From assembly GCF_001507645.1 (NCBI RefSeq), contig NZ_CP013909.1, positions 2,356,001 through 2,420,000 of the forward strand: a DNA stretch of 64,000 bases, written 5' to 3'. The notes beneath the pieces were generated by a model that saw nothing but the letters and a program-made list of their open reading frames with translations, searched no databases and was not told the origin of the DNA. This document shows, one piece after another, positions 59,119 through 64,000 of the stretch (its first letter is position 1; every line of letters starts with the position of its first letter). The DNA is from Hymenobacter sedentarius. Its GTDB lineage: Bacteria; Bacteroidota; Bacteroidia; Cytophagales; Hymenobacteraceae. Made by a program: the position numbers and the translations under genes.

Positions 59119-59493
59119 ATGGGCCAAATCGCACTTGAAGGCATGGAGTTTTTCGCGTTCCACGGCTACTACGACGAGGAGCAGAAAATTGGAAACAAGT
59201 ACGGCGTGGACCTGTACATCAGCACCGACCTGCTGGCGGCCGGCGCCTCCGACAAGCTGCAGCAGACCGTGAACTACGAGGTCCTCTACCGCCTCGTGGC
59301 CGAGGAGATGCTCGCGCCGGCGCGGCTGCTGGAGCACGTAGCCCACCGGGTGCTCGACCGTATCATGGCCGAACTGCCCCACGTGCGGAAGGTGAAAATC
59401 AACGTCAGCAAGTTTAACCCGCCGCTGGGCGGCATCTGCCACCGGGCCCGCGTGACGCTGGCGCGGCGGCGCAAGCGCAGCCTCGCTGTTTAG
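59119..59493 (+). CDS. folB: Dihydroneopterin aldolase
   Basis: A 124-residue FolB that cleaves dihydroneopterin to 6-hydroxymethyl-dihydropterin in folate synthesis. Hallmarks are 'GQIALEGMEFFAFHGYYDEEQKIGNKYGVDLYI' (catalytic region with the family's FxxHG), 'QTVNYEVLYRLVAEEML', 'ARLLEHVAHRVLDRI' with 'LLEH', and 'VKINVSKFNPPLGG' (Lys-containing strand). The last 15 residues are Arg-rich. It functions downstream of folE at 32192, which is in a separate transcription unit. Confidence 0.94.
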   Translation: MGQIALEGMEFFAFHGYYDEEQKIGNKYGVDLYISTDLLAAGASDKLQQTVNYEVLYRLVAEEMLAPARLLEHVAHRVLDRIMAELPHVRKVKINVSKFNPPLGGICHRARVTLARRRKRSLAV

Positions 59494-59580
59494 AAAAACA
59501 GGAGAAAAAGCAAACCCCGAAAGTTTGGATGAAAAATATTGAGCTGAAAATCAGCCCAATAAATGATACTTGGGACTTTG

Positions 59581-59596
59581 TACGAATAATTTCGTA
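59581..59596 (+). promoter_or_regulatory. BlaI-type operator 1
   Basis: TACGAATAATTTCGTA: TACGAA and TTCGTA half-sites with a 4-bp centre. First of three palindromes upstream of the BlaI-type gene. Confidence 0.7.
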
Positions 59597-59611
59597 GATA
59601 TGCCTTGCAAC

Positions 59612-59627
59612 TACGAAGGATTTCGTA
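59612..59627 (+). promoter_or_regulatory. BlaI-type operator 2
   Basis: TACGAAGGATTTCGTA, same half-sites, 31 bp after operator 1 (start to start), about three helical turns. Confidence 0.7.
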
Positions 59628-59644
59628 ACACCTTTGCTTTATTC

Positions 59645-59660
59645 TACGAAATAATTCGTA
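59645..59660 (+). promoter_or_regulatory. BlaI-type operator 3
   Basis: TACGAAATAATTCGTA, same half-sites, 33 bp after operator 2 and 21 bp before the start codon. Confidence 0.7.
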
Positions 59661-59681
59661 GTAACCTCACGTTTCCCCAGC

Positions 59682-60107
59682 ATGAGCAAAGCCCCGCCCC
59701 CCAAACCTACGGACTCCGAATTGGAAATCCTACACGTGCTCTGGCAGCACGGGCCCGCCACCGTGCGGGCCATCAACGACAACCTGAGCCAGCGCCGGCA
59801 AGCGGAGGTGGGATACACCACCACGCTCAAGATTCTGCAGCTGATGCTGGACAAAGGCCTTGTGCGGCGCGACGATGCCGACCGTAGCCACGTGTACCGG
59901 GCCGCCGTGCGCGAGCAGGAAACCCAAGGCCTACTCCTCGACAAGTTCGTGGACGCCACCTTCGGCGGCTCGGCCCTGAAGCTGGTGATGCAGGCCCTGG
60001 GCAGCCGCCAGACCTCGGCCGACGAGCTGGCGCAAATCCGCCGCCTGCTCAACGACATCGAAATCCAAAACTCCACCTCAACTGCCGACGACGATGAGCA
60101 CGCTTGA
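59682..60107 (+). CDS. blaI: BlaI/MecI-type transcriptional repressor
   Basis: A 141-residue repressor. The N-terminal winged helix is 'PTDSELEILHVLWQHGPATVRAINDNL...EVGYTTTLKILQLMLDKGLVRRDDADRSHVYRAAV', the standard BlaI/MecI/CopY pattern. The C-terminal dimerisation helices follow ('LLLDKFVDATFGGSALKLVMQAL', 'LAQIRRLLNDIEIQ'). It should bind the three TACGAA-N4-TTCGTA palindromes and repress its own operon. Its end overlaps the start of the M56 protease gene by 14 bp, the classic BlaI-BlaR1 arrangement. No beta-lactamase gene is near, so the target may be something other than beta-lactam resistance. Confidence 0.92.
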   Translation: MSKAPPPKPTDSELEILHVLWQHGPATVRAINDNLSQRRQAEVGYTTTLKILQLMLDKGLVRRDDADRSHVYRAAVREQETQGLLLDKFVDATFGGSALKLVMQALGSRQTSADELAQIRRLLNDIEIQNSTSTADDDEHA

Positions 60108-63006
60108 TAACTTCGTTTCGCCCGCGCTGACGCGGGCCCTGGGTTGGACGTTGCTGCACTCGCTGTGGCAGGGGGCGCTGGTGGCGGCCGTATTGGCCGG
60201 GGCCTTGTTGCTGCTGCGGCGCCAGCGCGCCGAGGTGCGCTACGTGGCTTCGGCCGGGGCGCTGGGCGTGGTGGTGGCCCTGGCCGGCATCACGTTTGGG
60301 TTGTATTTTAACTCGGGAGCTAGCACAGACGCAATTCTACCCACGGGCTCCTTCAAAACCGTGAAAGCCGCCCCCGACGAGAAGCGGTTGCCGGTAGCCC
60401 TGGCATCGGCCGATGTGCATGTTGCCAAAGCAGCAACTCGTGTAGCGGTGGCCGGCGACGAGCCGCAAGCGGCAGCCCCGACCGCTACGCTAGTTTCCAG
60501 CGTAGCCTCCGAGGGGCGGCCGGCGGCTCCCGGCTGGCTCACCACGGGCCTGCGGTATTTCGACAACCACTTGCCGCTGCTGGTGCTGCTGTGGCTGCTC
60601 GGCCTGCTGGCCATGAGCCTGCGCATGCTCGGCGGCCTGCTGTATGTGCAGCGGCTGCGGCGCTACCGCGTGCGGCCCCTCAACCCCATGTGGCAGCAGC
60701 GGCTGGCGGCTTTGGCTCAACGGAGCGGCGTCCGCCGGCCCGTGGCCCTGCTGGAATCGGCCCTGGTGCAGGTGCCGGTGGTGGTGGGCCATTTGCGGCC
60801 CGTAATTTTGCTACCGTTGGGCGTGGTGGCGGGCCTTTCGCCGGCCAGCCTGGAGGCTATTTTGGCCCATGAGCTGGCCCACGTGCTACGCCGCGATTAT
60901 CTCGTGAACCTGCTGCAAACGGTGGCCGAAGTGCTGTTCTTTTACCATCCGGCGGTGTGGTTTGTGGCCAACTGCGTGCGCACCGAACGCGAAAACTGCT
61001 GCGACGACACCGCCACGGCCCTATGTGGCGGCGACTCCCTGCGCCTTGCCCGCGCCCTCACGGCCCTCGCCGAGTGGAGCCAAAGCGCCGTGGTGCCCGC
61101 CACGCCGCGGCTGGCGCTGGCCGCTATCGGCAAGCGGGGGGCTTTGTTGCGCCGCGTGCGCCGCTTGGTGCAGCGCCGCCCCGCGGCTCCTACCATGGCG
61201 GAAGGCATTCTGGCCGGTGCCCTGGTGCTGGGCGGCCTGGGGCTGCTGGGCAGCAGCGTGGCCTTTGCCGGCCCCTTTGCGCAGCCGGTCTTAGCTCCTG
61301 GCAAGCTCGCGGCCTTCAACTGGCAGGGCGGCGGTCCGGCGCAGGTCCCGGCGGCCACCCGAGCCGGTGATGCCCCCAAGGCGGCCGCAGGTACGGCCAC
61401 AGCCAGTGGGCGAGCAGCTACCGATGGCGCCACGACCGGCGACGAAACGCGCACCTTGACAGCAGCAACCGCTACGCCTGAGGCCGAGACCCTGGTGCCG
61501 GCGCAGGATACGCTCCTCTTGCGGGGCCGCGCCGCCCGGCGCCGGCTGGCCCGGCTGCGCGACAGCCGGCGCGTTCTCGTAGACCGCCGCAACATGGCGC
61601 CGCCCGCCTTCCCCGGCACTCCCGGCACGGTGGTTATCACCAAAGACAAAAAGGGCCGCGTAACGGACCTGGTGGTGAACGGCCAACACGTGGACACCGA
61701 CAACGGAAAAGGCAAGCGCAAGATTAAAATCAAGGACAAAAAGGGCGACGACGGGCAGTATGAGGTCATTCAGGTAGACCCCAGCTATGCTCCACGGGCG
61801 GAGGCCTTTGTGTACCGGGGCGGCAGCGGTGGGGGCGTAACGACGTACATGCGCACCTTGCCGCGGGTGTATGCCATGCCCGCGCCCATGCCTGCGCCGG
61901 AAGCCCTGCCCCGGGTTTACCGCGAAATCACCCCGGGCGGGCTCAACGAGCTGCGCCGGCTTTCGCCGGCCGCGCCGGGCACGTACCGCCAATTGGCGCA
62001 GCTGGATAGAACGTACCGGCTGCAGTCGCCCGGTGCGGCCATGGCGGGCCCGGGCCCCAATGTGACCGAGACCCGCAGCGCCCTGCGCGCCGCCGAACGG
62101 GCCCTGCGCGAAGCCAGCAGCGTGAAAAACCTGTCTGCGGAACAGCGCAAGCGCATCGATGCCCGCCTAAAAGATGTGCAAAGCCAGCTCAAGCGCCTCG
62201 ACAGCTCCCCGCGCTCGATGCGCTCCAACGGCGCGACGGTGGTGCCGGGCGCGGGCCGCGGCGAGGTGTTCGTGCTGAGCGATGAAGACCGGCAGGAACG
62301 CAACGCGGAACTGCGCGCCCGGCAAGACGAGGTGCGCGCCCGCCAGGAAGAAGTGCAGGCCCGCCAAGAGGAAGTGCAGGCTCGCAAAGAGGAGATTCGG
62401 GAGCGCATTCGGGAAACCCAGGACGAGCGCCGCAATGGCGCCGAAGAGGCCATAGTGAACGAGCTGCTGAAAGACGGCCTCATCAAGAACCGCTACAATT
62501 TTCAGGTTGAGTTCAAAAACAACGAGCTGCGCATCGACGACAAAGTGCAGCCCAAGCCTGTGCTGGACAAGTACCGCAAGCTGTACGAAAAAGCCAGCGG
62601 CCACAAAGTCATGGCCAACAGCTCCATTCTCATGGGCCGGAGCGGCGACGTCAACGACATGCCGCCCCCGCCGCGGCCCCCGAAGCCGCCGCGCCCGCCC
62701 CGTCCGGCCAGCGGCGCGTTGGCCCCTCCGGCCCCCCCAGCCCCTCCGGCACCCAGCATGTCGGAGGTGCCGGCTCCGCCGCCGCCACCGCGCGCGCCCA
62801 GCGTCGACACGCGCACGCTGCGCGACGAGCTCCGCAAAGACGGCCTGATAGGCCAGAATGACAAGAGCTTTCAGCTCCAGCTCAACGACTCGGGGCTGAC
62901 GGTGAATGGCAAGCGCCAATCGGAAGAGCTGGCCGCCAAGTACCGCAAGCTGGTGGGCCACGAAGGCCCGGGGCAGAATTTCAACATAAACGTTTCGCTT
63001 GATTAA
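60094..63006 (+). CDS. M56-family (BlaR1-like) membrane metalloprotease with unusual C-terminus
   Basis: A 970-residue protein. The N-terminal half has helices near residues 25-50, 50-75 and 160-185. It carries a zinc protease site, HELAH (259-263, in 'LEAILAHELAHVLRRDYLVNLL'), with 'FYHPAVWFVANCVRTERENCCDDTATAL' following. Unlike BlaR1 it has no penicillin-binding sensor. The rest is a linker ('GTVVITKDKKGRVTDLVVNG' and beta segments), a coiled coil with 'ARQEEVQ' heptads (about 740-785), and two copies of a domain of about 50 residues (785-835 and 909-960; shared 'KDGLI' and 'KYRKL') around a Pro-rich spacer. It presumably inactivates the BlaI-type repressor when it senses an envelope signal. 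Confidence 0.9.
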   Translation: MSTLDNFVSPALTRALGWTLLHSLWQGALVAAVLAGALLLLRRQRAEVRYVASAGALGVVVALAGITFGLYFNSGASTDAILPTGSFKTVKAAPDEKRLPVALASADVHVAKAATRVAVAGDEPQAAAPTATLVSSVASEGRPAAPGWLTTGLRYFDNHLPLLVLLWLLGLLAMSLRMLGGLLYVQRLRRYRVRPLNPMWQQRLAALAQRSGVRRPVALLESALVQVPVVVGHLRPVILLPLGVVAGLSPASLEAILAHELAHVLRRDYLVNLLQTVAEVLFFYHPAVWFVANCVRTERENCCDDTATALCGGDSLRLARALTALAEWSQSAVVPATPRLALAAIGKRGALLRRVRRLVQRRPAAPTMAEGILAGALVLGGLGLLGSSVAFAGPFAQPVLAPGKLAAFNWQGGGPAQVPAATRAGDAPKAAAGTATASGRAATDGATTGDETRTLTAATATPEAETLVPAQDTLLLRGRAARRRLARLRDSRRVLVDRRNMAPPAFPGTPGTVVITKDKKGRVTDLVVNGQHVDTDNGKGKRKIKIKDKKGDDGQYEVIQVDPSYAPRAEAFVYRGGSGGGVTTYMRTLPRVYAMPAPMPAPEALPRVYREITPGGLNELRRLSPAAPGTYRQLAQLDRTYRLQSPGAAMAGPGPNVTETRSALRAAERALREASSVKNLSAEQRKRIDARLKDVQSQLKRLDSSPRSMRSNGATVVPGAGRGEVFVLSDEDRQERNAELRARQDEVRARQEEVQARQEEVQARKEEIRERIRETQDERRNGAEEAIVNELLKDGLIKNRYNFQVEFKNNELRIDDKVQPKPVLDKYRKLYEKASGHKVMANSSILMGRSGDVNDMPPPPRPPKPPRPPRPASGALAPPAPPAPPAPSMSEVPAPPPPPRAPSVDTRTLRDELRKDGLIGQNDKSFQLQLNDSGLTVNGKRQSEELAAKYRKLVGHEGPGQNFNINVSLD

Positions 63007-63026
63007 TTAAAACCAGCTCAGGCTGC

Positions 63027-63065
63027 AAAAGCCGGTTCTCCTTAGCGGAGGGCCGGCTTTTTTGC
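63027..63065 (+). terminator. Terminator after the M56 gene
   Basis: AAAAGCCGG...CTCC / GGAG..CCGGCTTTTTT stem with a short loop, 20 bp past the stop. Confidence 0.78.
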
Positions 63066-63175
63066 GGTACGGTTCAGCTTATTATCTTCAAAAATTAGGC
63101 TCCCCAAAGCAACCGTTGGAACTTTGTGCCCATCTATTGGCCTACGCCAAGGCTATTATCGGGAGGCTACATTTT

Positions 63176-64000
63176 ATGGTTCGTTTTTTACTGGGTTGTT
63201 GGTTCGGGATTTTTGTGAGCGTGGCCCAAGGGCAACAAGCCCCGGCCGTGCCGTCGGCGGCGGCCGATGCGGCCAAGCCCGCCCCTAAGCGCCAGCTGCA
63301 GGCCGTCCGCATCACGACGCCGCCCAGGCTCGACGGCGTGCTCGACGACGCCGTGTGGCAGTCGGCCCCCGTGGCCACACAGTTTTATGAGCTGGAGCCC
63401 AAGCCCGGCGCCCTCGAAACGCACCCGACCGAAGTGCGTGTGCTCTACGACGATGCCGCCATTTACGTGGGCACCATCATGCACGACATCTCGCAGGACT
63501 CCATCCTGCGGGAGCTCAGCGCCCGCGACAACATCGGCAATTCCGACTGGTTTGGCGTGCTCATCGATACTTATAACGACCACCTCAACGGGTACCAGTT
63601 CATTCTTACTTCGGGCGGGGTGCAAGTGGATGCGCGGTATTCACCGGCCAACGGCGAAGACGGCAACTGGAACGCCGTGTGGGACTCGCGCACCTCCCTG
63701 CAGGGCACCGACTGGGTGGCCGAAATACGCATCCCGTACTCGGCCATTCGCTTCAGCAAGGCCAAAGATCAGGTGTGGGGCATCAATTTTGCGCGGCAGC
63801 GGCGTAGCACCCGGCAGAAGTTTTTCTGGAACGAGGTGAAGCCCCAGGTGTCGGGCTTCGTGAACCAGTGGGGCGAGCTCACGGGCCTGCGCGACCTCAA
63901 GCCGCCGCTGCGCCTCTCGCTCACGCCCTACGTGTCGGCCTACGTCAACCACTACCCCTTCAACGAGCAGGGCAAGAAAAACGCCACCACCAGCTTCAAC
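63176..64000 (+). CDS. DUF5916-type exported protein, N-terminal part (runs out at the right)
   Basis: The first 275 residues; the frame is still open at the window edge. A signal peptide spans residues 1-20 ('FLLGCWFGIFVSVAQGQ'). A carbohydrate-binding-like beta domain follows ('AVRITTPPRLDGVLDDAVWQSAPVATQFYELEPKPGA', 'VRVLYDDAAIYVGTIMHD', 'GNSDWFGVLIDTYNDHLNGYQF', 'WVAEIRIPYSAIRF'). This is the family-9 CBM-like start of DUF5916 proteins. The part beyond 'GINFARQRRSTRQKFFWNEV' begins the DUF5916 barrel-like region ('LRLSLTPYVSAYVNHY'). Members are large outer-membrane-associated proteins of unknown function. Confidence 0.85.
   Translation, partial: MVRFLLGCWFGIFVSVAQGQQAPAVPSAAADAAKPAPKRQLQAVRITTPPRLDGVLDDAVWQSAPVATQFYELEPKPGALETHPTEVRVLYDDAAIYVGTIMHDISQDSILRELSARDNIGNSDWFGVLIDTYNDHLNGYQFILTSGGVQVDARYSPANGEDGNWNAVWDSRTSLQGTDWVAEIRIPYSAIRFSKAKDQVWGINFARQRRSTRQKFFWNEVKPQVSGFVNQWGELTGLRDLKPPLRLSLTPYVSAYVNHYPFNEQGKKNATTSFN

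Noticed and set aside
59581..63006. A beta-lactam resistance operon
   Set aside because: The regulator pair is BlaI/BlaR1-like, but the M56 protein lacks a penicillin-binding sensor and no beta-lactamase or PBP gene adjoins it.
63267..63839. A 190-codon open frame at the right end
   Set aside because: It lies in another frame inside the DUF5916-type gene starting at 63176, whose translation has a signal peptide and recognisable domains.

Overview
The window is a 64 kb piece of a GC-rich Bacteroidota chromosome, most like Hymenobacter or another Hymenobacteraceae. The evidence is the gene families (DUF3570/DUF4266/ApbE cluster, DUF4252, CreD with a small winged-helix regulator, DUF5916, DUF1259, LptD fused to an OstA-like domain, Rho with a very long disordered insert, S16 with a long Ala/Glu tail). 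There are no clear Shine-Dalgarno sites, and several -7 elements match TAnnTTTG, often as TACCTTTG or TATCTTTG. The genus is inferred, not proven. No rRNA, tRNA, CRISPR array, transposase or prophage was recognised.

Layout. 0-5 kb: end of dnaE, trxA, two small secreted proteins, aminopeptidase P and a DUF4252 lipoprotein. 5-11.6 kb: a secreted protein of unknown function, an EVE protein, then a minus-strand cluster of thioredoxin-like protein, ApbE, DUF4266 lipoprotein and DUF3570 barrel. 11.7-20 kb: a PolX-family protein whose polymerase site looks dead, a family-9 glycosyltransferase, serS, rho and a DsbA-family protein. 20-27.3 kb: a UbiA-like prenyltransferase, a methyltransferase, a membrane protein/winged-helix/DUF4173 group and small membrane proteins. 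27.4-33.3 kb: class A PBP, DUF1259 protein, a frameshifted SDR gene, and folE overlapping a 6-carboxytetrahydropterin synthase gene. 33.5-38.3 kb: two unknown proteins, then rpsP-rimM-trmD-rplS and a fatty acid desaturase. 38.5-42.6 kb: RluA-type pseudouridine synthase, creD, panB and a frameshifted receiver-like gene. 42.7-50.4 kb: lptD divergent from an amidase, MCE protein, acyl-CoA carboxylase beta subunit, and an AT-richer lipoprotein. 50.4-64 kb: an unknown protein, PH/SHOCT protein, PoxB-type enzyme, SirB1-like protein, redoxin, phosphopantetheinyl transferase, WD40 protein, DivIVA protein, folB, a BlaI/M56 pair and the start of a DUF5916 protein.

Main points beyond routine annotation. 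(1) The dyad ACTTTG-N5-CAAAG(T/C) occurs just upstream of three starts: the membrane protein/winged-helix operon, the DUF4173 gene, and creD 17 kb away. This suggests a small regulon for the winged-helix protein. (2) Three 16-bp palindromes, TACGAA(N4)TTCGTA, spaced 31 and 33 bp apart, precede a BlaI-type repressor gene. Its partner M56 protease lacks a penicillin-binding sensor and carries a duplicated domain of about 50 residues. (3) Four families of paired-hairpin intergenic repeats are present. In one, the hairpin sequence differs in all four arms while pairing is kept, which points to selection on structure. (4) The trx-like/ApbE/DUF4266/DUF3570 cluster is intact and its function is unknown. 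(5) Three genes are frameshifted, two of them at runs of five G/C, so sequencing error must be excluded before calling them pseudogenes.
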